Source: Mixta intestinalis
GTDB lineage: Bacteria > Pseudomonadota > Gammaproteobacteria > Enterobacterales > Enterobacteriaceae
Direction: 5' to 3'
Assembly (NCBI RefSeq): GCF_009914055.1
Contig: NZ_CP028271.1
Location: 3,162,001-3,226,000 of the forward strand
Length of the DNA stretch: 64,000 bases
In this document: positions 49,253 to 58,622 of the stretch, one piece after another
How positions within the stretch are numbered: the stretch's first letter is position 1
Layout of the letters: every line of letters starts with the position of its first letter
Notes under the pieces: model-generated
What the model saw: the letters and a program-made list of their open reading frames with translations, nothing else
The model's database searches: none
Told to the model about the DNA's origin: nothing
Position numbers and translations under genes: made by a program

Positions 49253-49417
49253 TCAGTCATAATCTTCAGTGCAGGGATGACTGAAGATGAATTTGACAAT
49301 ATCAGCCAGCGTTTCTGGCACGAGGCTGAACAGGAAAAACCTGAAGACCGGCAACTGAAATTCCGGCTGATGTGGCTGGGAGAATGGTTGCAGCGTACCC
49401 ATAACTGGAGCATTCAT
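49253..49417 (-). CDS. Small overlapping protein between the 118-aa gene and dnaB (54 aa)
   Basis: ATG 49417 overlaps the upstream stop (ATGA), a coupling signal shared with neighbours. The 54-residue product MNAPVMGTLQPFSQPHQPEFQLPVFRFF is hydrophobic/aromatic, ending FIFSHPCTEDYD. No homologue recognised; called on arrangement and gap-filling only. Confidence 0.45.
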   Translation of the reverse strand: MNAPVMGTLQPFSQPHQPEFQLPVFRFFLFSLVPETLADIVKFIFSHPCTEDYD

Positions 49418-49770
49418 GCAGATACCTCCCGCAGTGCACACTCCAGCACTTCCCGCAGGCGGGCAGACGCAATCAGGATCAGAGGCTCCCGATCGTAATA
49501 CATCTTTCCGTTTCCACCTCCAGACTCCAGCAATGGCAGCCCGGCTGGCATTTGTGCTCCTGTGGACATAATGCGTAGGTCTGATTCATTCCACAGGTTG
49601 TATATATCGATAAAGCCCCTCGGAAGACCCCATTCCTCGGCCAGACGCTCGTAAATACGCTCATTTGCTGTTTCGTAATCAGGAGCATCAACAAACACGT
49701 GAATCTCTTCATGCCCTTTGTATGTATCGGTGGAATAAGCAACAGCACGCCAAATTTGATTACGGCTCAT
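49414..49770 (-). CDS. Conserved ICE protein between parA and dnaB (118 aa)
   Basis: MSRNQIWRAVAYSTDTYKGHEEIHVFVDAPDYETANERIYERLAEEWG: an alpha/beta pattern, followed by EPLILIASARLREVLECALREVSA. It overlaps the parA stop by 4 bp. Soluble; no known motif. Confidence 0.7.
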   Translation of the reverse strand: MSRNQIWRAVAYSTDTYKGHEEIHVFVDAPDYETANERIYERLAEEWGLPRGFIDIYNLWNESDLRIMSTGAQMPAGLPLLESGGGNGKMYYDREPLILIASARLREVLECALREVSA

Positions 49771-50726
49771 ACACGCTCCCTCCGGGGCAGGACATTATCA
49801 AAGAGCACTTTCCATTCAGGAAATAGTTCACAGGCAAGGCCATGCATGGTATCCGCGGCCGCGGGTCCTTTACGCCGGGTTTTATATTCAAGTCTATGAA
49901 CCGGCTGTGACTTAACATGACCCAGTTTGTAAATATCCAGTTGCTCGATACAGGTATTGAGGAGACTGAATATATTTCGGCCTCCCAACACGCTGCTGTC
50001 ATACAGCTTCTCGCTGATAATTTTTGAGAGACTATTCATCGCCTCTCGATCAAGGAGCGTATTTTCGAAGCAGTTCACAAGAATAGAGATATCGGGAAGG
50101 CGGATGCCGTAATTTTCATAGGTTTTGAGGCGAGCAAACATGTGCAGGGAACCGCGAATAAACTCACGTACGTCCGGTAAAATTGGTTTCACTATCCCCA
50201 GAACATTGCCTGTTGAAGACAAAACAGACAGCTCTGTCATTACCCCCGTAGCACCTTTGGAATCAACAATAACTGCGTCATAACGGGAAAAGAATGGATG
50301 CAGAAGTATATTTCTCAGACGCAACCGACCATCTGCCGCATGCAACATCGCTGTAGGTAGAAGCTCATCCGGATCATTGGAATAAAGCACCTCCAGATTA
50401 TCAATCGCAGAGAGTGAAATGGCCTGCAGAGGGTCAGGAACCGTCTGCATCAGGAGTTCATAGAGACCAAACGGCGCTTCTTTTGTCAGGGGGAAAATAC
50501 TGCTGGCTGTAGGCTGAGACCAGTCTGCATCAATAAGAAGGACCTTCAGCCCCGCATCGGCAAGGAAGCCCGCCAGATAAGCAGCGAAAGTGGATTTACC
50601 TTCACCACCTTTAGGAGAAATAACGGGTAAAATCTTTGTCTTCGGCATCCAAAAGTCAGGAGCGAAGTCAGCGGGAATCGATTTACCTTCACCGCCTTTA
50701 GGGGAAATAACGGGAAATGTTTTCAT
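49767..50726 (-). CDS. parA: ParA-family partition ATPase with duplicated P-loop
   Basis: 319 residues. The deviant Walker A motif occurs twice: ISPKGGEGKSI at about 7-17 and ISPKGGEGKST at about 36-46, 29 codons apart. Only the second is followed by the normal helix (FAAYLAGFLADAGLKVLLIDAD); the first leads into PADFAPDFWMPKTK. Later family features: LLIDADWSQPTAS, YDAVIVDSKGATG. Start 50726; the RBS is weak and lies in a palindrome. Last gene before attR. ParA and ParB flank dnaB, an arrangement known from PFGI-type ICEs, where Soj maintains the excised circle. Confidence 0.88.
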   Translation of the reverse strand: MKTFPVISPKGGEGKSIPADFAPDFWMPKTKILPVISPKGGEGKSTFAAYLAGFLADAGLKVLLIDADWSQPTASSIFPLTKEAPFGLYELLMQTVPDPLQAISLSAIDNLEVLYSNDPDELLPTAMLHAADGRLRLRNILLHPFFSRYDAVIVDSKGATGVMTELSVLSSTGNVLGIVKPILPDVREFIRGSLHMFARLKTYENYGIRLPDISILVNCFENTLLDREAMNSLSKIISEKLYDSSVLGGRNIFSLLNTCIEQLDIYKLGHVKSQPVHRLEYKTRRKGPAAADTMHGLACELFPEWKVLFDNVLPRRERV

Positions 50727-50728
50727 AT

Positions 50729-50750
50729 TGCACACTCGTAAAAGTGTGCA
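50729..50750 (-). promoter_or_regulatory. Perfect 8-bp palindrome at the parA start
   Basis: TGCACACT-6 nt-AGTGTGCA immediately upstream of the ATG, covering the RBS position. It could be an operator for autoregulation or an RNA hairpin that sequesters the start. A -10-like TAAAAT (about 50767-50772) lies between it and attR. Confidence 0.6.
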
Positions 50751-50786
50751 CAGGGTCAAAGTAACATTTTATTAACCTTGGCACGA

Positions 50787-50836
50787 GGATTGAAAATCCC
50801 CGTGTCCCTGGTTCGATTCCGAGTCCGGGCACCACT
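50787..50836. repeat. attR, 50-bp direct repeat of the tRNA-Phe 3' end
   Basis: Partner of attL (49 of 50 identical). Only the anticodon-stem-to-CCA part of the tRNA is present. parA begins 61 bp inside. Confidence 0.95.
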
Positions 50837-51434
50837 ATTCATAAGGCCTCGCTGAAAAGTGGGGCTTTTTCCTTTTCTCGCTACGGTAGATTTCTGGACG
50901 TTGCAACACGTTATTTGTTTGCTGGATTTCTCGCCATTTTCGCAGATGTTCGTTACTTTTAGACACCTCAACATTCTCTGATGTACCTTTTCCTAACCTC
51001 ACTGCTACGGTCTTTCTACGGTCCTCTACGGTTCCTTTCTCTCAAATCATTCATTATGAATAAGAAAGCACGGGGAAAACGGGGGAATTATCATTTCGCC
51101 TTAATCCGCTGGTCTTAACGTGATTTTGTCGCGGGGAATAAGGTGGGGAAATCCCCAATAGCAAGCGGGGAAACTTGGCAACATATACCCTCCACCAATC
51201 ACATGGGGATCTTCACCAGTCAGTCCACCTGCAACAGCTCTTCTTTCCTTTTCATTTCTTACCGTTACCAGAATCCCCCGTCCTCCACGCCATCATAAAA
51301 TGGTTTATCCGTAGTACTACTTGAGCTAAACGTATTGGACTGTTAAAGCTGAGTGTCCGCTGGGAGGGATATGCGGGCATTACTAGCAGCACTCTGTGTG
51401 AAACAACGGGGAGCAGTCACCGCTTCCCAACCCG
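50837..51434. other. Gene-free junction right of attR
   Basis: Begins with GCCTCGCTGAAAAGTGGGGCTTTTT (50846-50870 region): an imperfect stem and T-run that looks like the original tRNA-Phe terminator displaced by insertion. The remaining ~560 bp show no convincing ORF, repeat or RNA gene. Confidence 0.6.
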
Positions 51435-52313
51435 TTATTTCATCGTGCCAAACTGTTTGTTCTTCAGTGCATATAGTCGGTCGAACTCAGCATAGGGCTC
51501 TCCCGTTTCAGCTGCGTGCCGGGTTTTAGCGTCCAGAAGGTCGGGCAAAGGGATTCCATGACTCAGTGAGTGGTAAAGATCATAACCACTGACACAGATA
51601 ACACGCTTCCCTTTACCAAAAGCCGTCAGACCTTCAGGCGTAAACCCCATCCAGCTGATAAAAACGCCGCGTGTCCAGGTTGCCTTGGTACTGAGCTTTC
51701 CTTCAAATACATGGAGATCGGCAGCCGACGTTCTTTTCTGATGCCACTTTGCCTCCATCAGGTAAAATTCATCATTCAGTCGGAAACTTCCGTCAATCTG
51801 TTCGCCTGTGTTTCGGAAAGACGAACGGGGAGCGAGCTTAAAGATACTGAACAGTTCAGCAAGCCAGGCTTCAAACCGAAAACCACGTGGATGTGGCGGC
51901 AGAGATTTCATCTCGTTCATTTCAGCGATAAGTGAAGGCCAGTCAACACCATGCCATGCCTGAACAGGCTTTACGCCTTTGGCTTCATCGGTGCCAGCGT
52001 TTTCTAAGCGGGAAATCAGTGCAAGATAGTCATTACGGCTTTGTTCAGCCTGTTCAGGCATGGATTCCGTTTTATACTGCCAGAGAGCGCCAAGAACCCG
52101 CAGAGCGGTCTCACGATCAGCCTGTTTCAGCAAGCATCTAACTCGTTTGGCCTTTGACGTCCCCTCTTCCTGATAACGTTCATCATCAATATCAATGTTT
52201 AGTTCTTCATCAAAAAAAGCAGACAAGGTGCGGTTAGAGAAATCAAGTATCCAGCCAGGAGCGCTCTCAAACACGAGATTAAACAGCCTCAAATCCTGCA
52301 TTTTCAGTTTCAC
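51435..52313 (-). CDS. Mrr-like restriction endonuclease
   Basis: 292 residues. Helical N-terminus (MQDLRLFNLVFESAPGWILDFSNRTLSAFFDEELNIDIDDERY) resembling effector-associated or HTH domains of defence proteins, followed by a PD-(D/E)XK nuclease: RGFRFEAWLAELFSIF, RNTGEQIDGSF and YLMEAKWHQ (D..E-x-K). Alone, without a methylase partner. A stand-alone defence nuclease in the accessory island is likely; trigger unknown. Confidence 0.82.
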   Translation of the reverse strand: MKLKMQDLRLFNLVFESAPGWILDFSNRTLSAFFDEELNIDIDDERYQEEGTSKAKRVRCLLKQADRETALRVLGALWQYKTESMPEQAEQSRNDYLALISRLENAGTDEAKGVKPVQAWHGVDWPSLIAEMNEMKSLPPHPRGFRFEAWLAELFSIFKLAPRSSFRNTGEQIDGSFRLNDEFYLMEAKWHQKRTSAADLHVFEGKLSTKATWTRGVFISWMGFTPEGLTAFGKGKRVICVSGYDLYHSLSHGIPLPDLLDAKTRHAAETGEPYAEFDRLYALKNKQFGTMK

Positions 52314-52572
52314 GCCTACCTCCTTTTTTTCACAGTATAACGGGATGAAAGTGAAGGAGGAAATGAGTCAGCACCTGTACACCAGCATTAGCGTGTCCCG
52401 CTGTTGGCAGAACGCGGCCAAACTAACTGAGCAGAAGGTCCGCTGTGAGCGAGAAGCGGAAATTTGCTGCGGCCAGATGACTAGCGAAGTCGCCTTGAAA
52501 CACTATTCAGATTTCATTCATGTTAGTGTATTGTTAAATTCAACAGGTGACTATCTGTATTGGAAGTAGAAA
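52314..52572. other. Intergenic, possible 68-aa ORF
   Basis: A plus-strand ORF (ATG 52363, AAGGAGG just 2 bp upstream) of 68 codons fills most of the space, but the spacing is poor and the product resembles nothing. I see no RNA gene. Confidence 0.3.
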
Positions 52573-53004
52573 ATGCATCAGAAATACGTCTTCGTTAACA
52601 CTGTTCCACCTGCAGAAGATTTCTGCCGTTTACGTGTCATATCTGGCTTAACACCTCGTCCTCTGGACGGCGCGAAACGTGCACTTCCTGGAAGCTGTTA
52701 CGGGGTTCATATAGAGTATGCAGGGCTTATCGTCGGGATGGGGCGAATCATCGGCGATGGTGCCCTGAACTTTGAGATTGTCGATATTGCTGTTGACCCG
52801 GAGCATCAAGGAAACGGTCTCGGGCGAAAGATTATGCAGAATTTAATGTCTTGGTTTGAAAAGCATGTGTCATCGGGTGCCTATATTACCCTCGTAGCCG
52901 ACGTCCCCGAACTGTATGAAAAATTCGGTTTTAAAAACGTTCGCCCGGCAAGCGAAGGAATGGCATTGATTTGGGTCGGTAATGATCAATCATCCCTATA
53001 TTGA
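52573..53004 (+). CDS. GNAT-family N-acetyltransferase
   Basis: 143 residues with the acetyl-CoA motif A region IVDIAVDPEHQGNGLGRKIMQNLMSWF (Q-x-x-G-x-G/A) and C-terminal YEKFGFKNVRP. The substrate is unknown. No toxin-antitoxin partner is visible next to it. The following 53005-53325 contains no gene. Confidence 0.88.
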   Translation: MHQKYVFVNTVPPAEDFCRLRVISGLTPRPLDGAKRALPGSCYGVHIEYAGLIVGMGRIIGDGALNFEIVDIAVDPEHQGNGLGRKIMQNLMSWFEKHVSSGAYITLVADVPELYEKFGFKNVRPASEGMALIWVGNDQSSLY

Positions 53005-53325
53005 TTAATATATTGAGCTGATAGCGACATCCGCTTCTGGCACATAGCCGCCCCACATACAGGCAACGCTACTGGTCCTTATGGCATGTAATTATACCCG
53101 ACTGAAACACATATTATTTCTGTGAACTCTTCCCCAACGGCAATCTTTCCCCTTAAGACCAGAATCAGACCGTAAAGCCTGTTCTTTCTGCATTTCCCGT
53201 CTTAATTCATACCATGTGGCACCAGCATTCCCTTAGCCACACCAGAAAATCAACTCAACCATAAAAAGCGCCGTGCCGGGGATGGGTCAACCCTGACGTT
53301 CTTTACACCAGTCACAGGAGCTAAT
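53005..53325. other. Intergenic region before the second island integrase
   Basis: 321 bp without a convincing ORF or structured repeat. It ends with CAGGAG 5 bp before the integrase ATG. Confidence 0.6.
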
Positions 53326-54513
53326 ATGTCCAGTCCGAAACGTTTCCGTTTTACCAGTCAGCTCATTAAATCCCTTCCCCCAAACTCATCAGATTCACGC
53401 AGTACCGATGCCGAATACAGCGATACCGAGATTTCGGGTCTGAAGTGTCTGGTCAGCAAAGGTGAAGGACGTAAAAAATTCTTGCTCCGCTACCTCTATC
53501 ATGGACGAAAACGCGCCATCGCCATTGGCCACTGGCCTGAGGTCGATGTCACCTTAGCACGCAAGATTGCCATAGAGCATAAACGCTCGCTTGCCACCGG
53601 GACTGACCCTAAGCAGGAACGTGAAAACAAGAGACAAGAGATGACATTTGATGAACTCTTTAACCAGCATTATCTGGTTTGGGCAAAATCCGCGAAACGC
53701 AGTTGGGGCAAGGATGTTCAGCGCTACCGGGATCATATCCGCCCCGCCATTGGTCAGATGCTGCTGAGCGATATCACACCCAGCGCCGTTCTTCGGCTTC
53801 AGCAAACGCTAAGTATGTCACTGTCAGCAGCCACCTGTAACCGTGTCATCGTACTCATTAAAGCGGTGTTTACCTGGGCCGGGAGACAAAGCCTTACCTC
53901 TGTTCATCCGGCAAGGGTGGTACAGCTTCTCAGGGAAAACAACGCCCGGCAACGCTATTTCACCGAGGACGAAATTCGTCGTATTTTCCTCTCCGCCGAT
54001 AAAGATATCAGCCCCGTCGCTGCCCGCTATGTCAAACTGTTGCTGCTCACCGGGCTTCGGCGCGATGAACTACGTCTGGCAAAGTGGGAACACCTTGACC
54101 CGGTAAAACGCACCTTATGGCTACCCCAAACCAAGAATGGCTATGGGCGGATTGTTCATCTTAACTCACTGGCACTGGACGTTATCAGAACACTGCCAAC
54201 GCAGCGGGGAAATCCATGGTTGTTTATCGGCAAAAAGCAGGGAATGCCGCTGAATAATCCGGTTAAAGCCTTTCAACGGATCGTTCGTCGGGCGGGCATT
54301 TTTGACAAAGAGGTGTGTATTCATACCTGTCGCCATTCGGTTGCCGCACTGATCGTTTCCTACGGTGGAACACTGTATGACGTTCAGTCTCAGCTGGGGC
54401 ATCGCAGCAGTCAGTCATCACAACGGTATGCGCATCTTCATCCTCAGCGCTTACAGAACACCAGCCAGCTACTGGCGGAAAGGATAACAGCTCAGCTACC
54501 GTCCTTGCGATAA
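53326..54513 (+). CDS. P4-type tyrosine recombinase
   Basis: 395 residues. N-terminal DUF4102-like arm domain (DTEISGLKCLVSKGEGRKKFLLRYLYHGRKRAIAIGHWPEVDVTLARKIAIEH), core-binding domain, and catalytic residues in LTGLRRDELRLAKW, HTCRHSVAALIVSYG and LGHRSSQSSQRYAHLHP. RBS CAGGAG. It is not next to a tRNA, so this part of the island has been rearranged or its att site is outside what I can recognise. Confidence 0.92.
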   Translation: MSSPKRFRFTSQLIKSLPPNSSDSRSTDAEYSDTEISGLKCLVSKGEGRKKFLLRYLYHGRKRAIAIGHWPEVDVTLARKIAIEHKRSLATGTDPKQERENKRQEMTFDELFNQHYLVWAKSAKRSWGKDVQRYRDHIRPAIGQMLLSDITPSAVLRLQQTLSMSLSAATCNRVIVLIKAVFTWAGRQSLTSVHPARVVQLLRENNARQRYFTEDEIRRIFLSADKDISPVAARYVKLLLLTGLRRDELRLAKWEHLDPVKRTLWLPQTKNGYGRIVHLNSLALDVIRTLPTQRGNPWLFIGKKQGMPLNNPVKAFQRIVRRAGIFDKEVCIHTCRHSVAALIVSYGGTLYDVQSQLGHRSSQSSQRYAHLHPQRLQNTSQLLAERITAQLPSLR

Positions 54514-54555
54514 CAGAAAAGCAGAGGCAAATGCCCCTGCTTTTTTTGCATACCA

Positions 54556-56481
54556 TCAGAACTCGGCTGAAATATTACAGTGGAGAAACGATCGTTTTAT
54601 CTGGTAGAAAACGCCTTCAACATCACTGTTCTGAACACGTTTTTTGTAATGCCCTTTACTTTCCGGCTCAAGATAATTTTTGGCAGAAAGGAGCTTAGCT
54701 ACCTCTGCGGATTTACGGTTATGTCGCCTGCACCAGTCGTCAAATACAGGCGCAAAAATCATCAAATCCTGAGTTTTAGGATGTGTATACCCCCAGTGAT
54801 TGCTGGGTATATAAGCCTCTTTATCCTGTAGCGGTACAAAATGCGCGGCCTGTCGTTTGATAAGTTCCAGTTGAATGGCGCTTAATGCTTCTTTAACCGG
54901 GTTGTACTGGTTCCGTCCATCATCCAGCCAGCGGCGAACCGCGCTCATCACCGAATCGTTAATCATTTGCGGTTCAAATGGCAGGATGCCCCACTCCGCA
55001 GCCATACCGCCAGCAACAAGGCAAATAGCAAAGCGTTTTAACGCCCGGTGCTGAATATCGGAAAGAACATATCCGTCTGACTGCAGATCCTCCGCGAGCA
55101 TCTTGCAACATTCTTCTGTCGTCTCCTTTATCTGTTCGGATAATTCACTGTATGACATCAAGCTACCATCATCATTCTGCTGCGACAAAAAGCAGGCAAT
55201 AAAGGCTTTTCCAGCCGTGCCATACTGTTCCGCCAGTTCAGCTTTGAGGATATCAGCGCGGCGACGTACCTCTCCGACGGGTTCACCTTCTTTTGCAGCG
55301 TCTTCCGGCAGAATATTCAGGCTGATAGCCCGATGTTCCTGCCCTCCCTGAAGCTGTTCATTGCGGGAAGCTAGCTTTTCCGGTATAGACATTTCGCCGG
55401 AGGACAGAATGAACGTCTTCCACAATACGGGTTTTCTTCCTGTGAGCGACTTATCCAGGCGATTTTTTGAGCGACCAGAGGTCATGTTATACAACAATGA
55501 TGAGAATTTTCGATCACTGTAAGCGCCCATTTCATCAATACAGGCAACTAACCCGGAAAACTCGCTGAGGTTGATTTCGAGTGCATTATCTGTTGTATTC
55601 CATCGCAGAATAGCGACGTCCGGATGACTACCGGGCTCACCGCCATGGGCATGTACAGACATTCCCACCTGAAGAACTACCGTTTTCCCTGTTGTCGAAC
55701 CACCATAAAAATGAAACAACGCCACATCCATCCCGGCCATCCCAAGTAGCATTGATGCAAACGAGCTGCTGAGCGCAAACAACTGGGGCCATCCGTAAAC
55801 ATTCTCTTCAATAAGCGTTTTCCATTCTGCTAACGACCCTGACATGCGAATGCCTGAAAAAACCGATTTATGAGGAACAAGGTAATCAAAACCGGAGATC
55901 CCCCTGGCAACCGGCATATCACCATGCAAAAAGGCAGCTTCTCCTTCGACCATACCCATAGACTCTGCCACCAGATACATTGGCAGCGCCATTTTCATGC
56001 ACGCATGAATGAATTTCTCAAAGTAAGCCCTGGCATGGACAGATGTCGTCACACCAAATCCTCTGGACGCCAGAGCAGCAATGACCTGTTCAGGGTTTCT
56101 TGCCAGCTCGTCAAGCGATACCGACACCACGACCTTTTGCCCGATGTAATTAATGGTCATCAGATCAACGCTCATGTTGTGCTGTTTGTTTTTAGAGCAG
56201 CATCTGGCGCATGGGATTATGGGAGTGGAACTGATATGTACAACCTTTTTCCCTCTGGCGAAAAAGCTACCCGAGCTCCCGTTATAGTAGCCCACAGGAA
56301 GTCCCGCTGCACTTCCGTTCTGCGACGGTTCATCTTCATCCAGTTCAATCTCTATTGCATCGTCAAGAATTTTTGCCGCACGCGCCTCATTAAGCGACTT
56401 TTGCGTAAGGAACTGACTAAGTGACAGATCAATATCAGTATCAATATCATCTGCCAGATTGGTTAATTTATCGCCACTCAT
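54556..56481 (-). CDS. DUF927-domain helicase-like protein
   Basis: 641 residues. The DUF927 region spans about 150-420: VPHKSVFSGIRMSGSLAEWKTLI, FHFYGGSTTGKTVVLQV (P-loop), AILRWNTTDNALEINLSEFSGLVACIDEMGAYS and KSLTGRKPVLWKTFILSSGEMS. Such proteins act as replication or primase-helicase modules on P4-like satellites. Here there is an atypical N-terminus with DLSLSQFLTQKSLNEARAAKILD and a CARCCSKNK cysteine patch instead of a Toprim domain. It sits between two integrases. Confidence 0.85.
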   Translation of the reverse strand: MSGDKLTNLADDIDTDIDLSLSQFLTQKSLNEARAAKILDDAIEIELDEDEPSQNGSAAGLPVGYYNGSSGSFFARGKKVVHISSTPIIPCARCCSKNKQHNMSVDLMTINYIGQKVVVSVSLDELARNPEQVIAALASRGFGVTTSVHARAYFEKFIHACMKMALPMYLVAESMGMVEGEAAFLHGDMPVARGISGFDYLVPHKSVFSGIRMSGSLAEWKTLIEENVYGWPQLFALSSSFASMLLGMAGMDVALFHFYGGSTTGKTVVLQVGMSVHAHGGEPGSHPDVAILRWNTTDNALEINLSEFSGLVACIDEMGAYSDRKFSSLLYNMTSGRSKNRLDKSLTGRKPVLWKTFILSSGEMSIPEKLASRNEQLQGGQEHRAISLNILPEDAAKEGEPVGEVRRRADILKAELAEQYGTAGKAFIACFLSQQNDDGSLMSYSELSEQIKETTEECCKMLAEDLQSDGYVLSDIQHRALKRFAICLVAGGMAAEWGILPFEPQMINDSVMSAVRRWLDDGRNQYNPVKEALSAIQLELIKRQAAHFVPLQDKEAYIPSNHWGYTHPKTQDLMIFAPVFDDWCRRHNRKSAEVAKLLSAKNYLEPESKGHYKKRVQNSDVEGVFYQIKRSFLHCNISAEF

Positions 56482-56553
56482 GACTGTCTCCTTAAATTCA
56501 ATATGAACAGCAGGCGTAAGCCAGAACCCATCCGCCTGCTGCGATGGTTCTGT

Positions 56554-57723
56554 TTACGAATTAACAACGCCCATTGCCTGATTGACGGCAGCGTGATATC
56601 GCTCCGGACTGGAATGCACATAGATCTCAGTGACTTTAATCGTACTGTGGCCCAGCAGTTCCTTGACCATGTGGATATCCGCGCCACTTTCGACAAGGAT
56701 TGTCGCAAAAGAGTGGCGTAACTCATGGATGGTATAAGGCGGGATACCCGCTGTTTCACAGAGTGTTTTTTGCAGACGGCGGGGTTCTGCAACCGGATTA
56801 TCCGTGTTTTTTCCAGGGAAAACCCAGCCGCTATCCCCCAGGAACTGACGCGCTTCTGTCAGCAGCACAAAGGCTTTATCACACACCGGGACATGGCGCT
56901 GCCTGCCGTTCTTGGTCTGTCTGAGCGTAATGACCTTACGTGACCATTCCACATCCTCCAGACGAAGGTGACGAGTTTCCCCCAGTCGAAGCCCGGTTAA
57001 GCCCAGAAACATCAGCAGCATGACCGCTGCACTATCGGGTTCCTTGTGGTGTTTTTGCTCGCAGGCCTTAAACCAGCGCTGAAATGCCTCATGGCTCATC
57101 GCCCTGCGACGGGACGTGGTTTCCGGCAGCATCCGGATAAACTCAGTGGGTAACGTCGTCACCAGCTTCATTCTGCGACCATAACCAAAAATGGCTTTCA
57201 GTAGAGCTAGATGACGATTACGTGTGGCTGGTTTCAGATTGATCAGGCCATTGAGATAACGCCCGATAACGCCCTCATCGATATCATGAATCTTAAAATG
57301 CCCAAGAAGGGGAAGCAGATAGTTACGGATTTTTGAACGATCGGTATCGGCAGAACGCTTTACACCAGCGTCCAGAACATCATGTTCGAAGCGCTCCAGC
57401 AGACCACTGAACAGCAAATTATGCGAAACGAACAGGTTAGCACCACGTAGCTGGTACTCTGCCCGCATATCTGCAATTAGTTTTTGTGCTGCTGACCGCG
57501 CCTGCGTGATGGTAAGTGCCGGATAATCACCCAGACGGCGATATACGTTACTCCCGCCACAACTGAAACGGGCGGCAAACATGACTTTGCCTCGTTTACT
57601 GACCAGCGCCTTAAAACCCGTAGTTCTGCTGTCGCTCAGTTCACGACTTTTGCCCTTCTGAATACATTCAGCCTGAACGCTCTGAATAAGGGACTGGCTT
57701 ATAGGTTGTGTTGTACAGGACAC
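56554..57723 (-). CDS. P4-type tyrosine recombinase
   Basis: 389 residues. Arm domain (DSRTTGFKALVSKRGKVMFAARFSCGGSNVYRRLGDYPALTITQAR), catalytic LTGLRLGETRHLRL, HELRHSFATILVESG and LGHSTIKVTEIYVHS. I choose the GTG at 57723, with GGAGG 5 bp upstream. The frame remains open to an ATG at 57825 whose product would start with a good signal peptide (KVVFTTLLLICSTLAYAQ), which is nonsensical for an integrase and probably a remnant or fusion. Confidence 0.88.
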   Translation of the reverse strand: MSCTTQPISQSLIQSVQAECIQKGKSRELSDSRTTGFKALVSKRGKVMFAARFSCGGSNVYRRLGDYPALTITQARSAAQKLIADMRAEYQLRGANLFVSHNLLFSGLLERFEHDVLDAGVKRSADTDRSKIRNYLLPLLGHFKIHDIDEGVIGRYLNGLINLKPATRNRHLALLKAIFGYGRRMKLVTTLPTEFIRMLPETTSRRRAMSHEAFQRWFKACEQKHHKEPDSAAVMLLMFLGLTGLRLGETRHLRLEDVEWSRKVITLRQTKNGRQRHVPVCDKAFVLLTEARQFLGDSGWVFPGKNTDNPVAEPRRLQKTLCETAGIPPYTIHELRHSFATILVESGADIHMVKELLGHSTIKVTEIYVHSSPERYHAAVNQAMGVVNS

Positions 57724-58268
57724 AGCGTCCTCCATGTATGCGGGAACGGTTAAACGCTGTGCATACGCAAGGGTGCTGCAAATCAAGAGAAGGGTGGTAA
57801 ATACTACTTTGACAATGTGTTGCATAGCCCGAATCCACGCGAAAATTAAACAAAAGGATCAGAGATCCCGTTGAATTTCGTGTGTTAATCCACTGGATTC
57901 ACCAGCAGATACCATTGGCGCCATAAGACGCTTGTGGTCCCGTAATTTCTTACAGGCTCGAGCAGGGCACTGATAAAGCGCCCCGAAACAACACATCACT
58001 GTGAAGGCTCAGAACAGCGAAAGATGGCAGGATATAACCTGCATACATCATTGACCGCTGTACCAGTCAACGACTCACCTGATGGTTCATCGGGGTAGCC
58101 GCGCTGGACTCCTTAATGCTTACTGGCCATGAACAGACCTGCACTGAAGGCGGGATAAATGTAACTGGAAAAAATCCACGATGTCAAAACCTTTTTCCAT
58201 ACTTCGCCGTAACACGCCACAAAACAGGCACATATTATCCATTTGAAATCAATCAAATGGAGATAATC
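57724..58268. other. Intergenic region between integrase and small-protein operon
   Basis: 545 bp. Contains the open signal-peptide-like extension (57724-57825, minus strand) and presumably the promoter of the plus-strand operon; no clear -35/-10, RNA gene or att repeat seen. Confidence 0.5.
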
Positions 58269-58622
58269 ATGTTTAAACTCACGACCCCCACCAGTCTTCC
58301 CCTTCTCAACCTGCCCGCCTCCGCACTGGCGGCCCTCAGCAATGAAATCCTTGGCCCTGTCGATGATATCGACCTGTTTACCACCTTCTGGAACGAAACG
58401 GGAACCCTGCTCTGGCATCTCAACCACGATGACACCCTCCCCGAAGACCCGCTGCTGGCAGTGGCACTGGCTAACCCGGAATATGTCACCGCACTTGATG
58501 ATGGCTGGTATCTCCTGCTCGGTATCGTCTGCGATAACGGACAGGGTATCTATCTGGTGTTCCCGGACACGACCGTTATCACTCAACTCCAGAACCAGAT
58601 TGAGGCGCTGACCCATGAGTAA
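58269..58622 (+). CDS. Uncharacterised island protein (117 aa)
   Basis: MFKLTTPTSLPLLNLPASALAALSNEILGPVDDIDLFTTFWNETGTLLWHL; acidic, soluble, alpha/beta with LDDGWYLLLGIVCDNGQGIYLVFPDTT. GGAG is 6 bp upstream. First gene of a plus-strand operon; overlaps the next by 8 bp. Family not recognised. Confidence 0.72.
   Translation: MFKLTTPTSLPLLNLPASALAALSNEILGPVDDIDLFTTFWNETGTLLWHLNHDDTLPEDPLLAVALANPEYVTALDDGWYLLLGIVCDNGQGIYLVFPDTTVITQLQNQIEALTHE

Noticed and set aside
50781..50840. Second tRNA-Phe gene at attR
   Set aside because: Only the 3' half of the tRNA is present; no acceptor 5' strand or D-arm precedes it.
52363..52569. 68-codon plus-strand ORF before the GNAT gene
   Set aside because: SD-to-ATG spacing is only about 2 nt and the product resembles nothing; left as intergenic.
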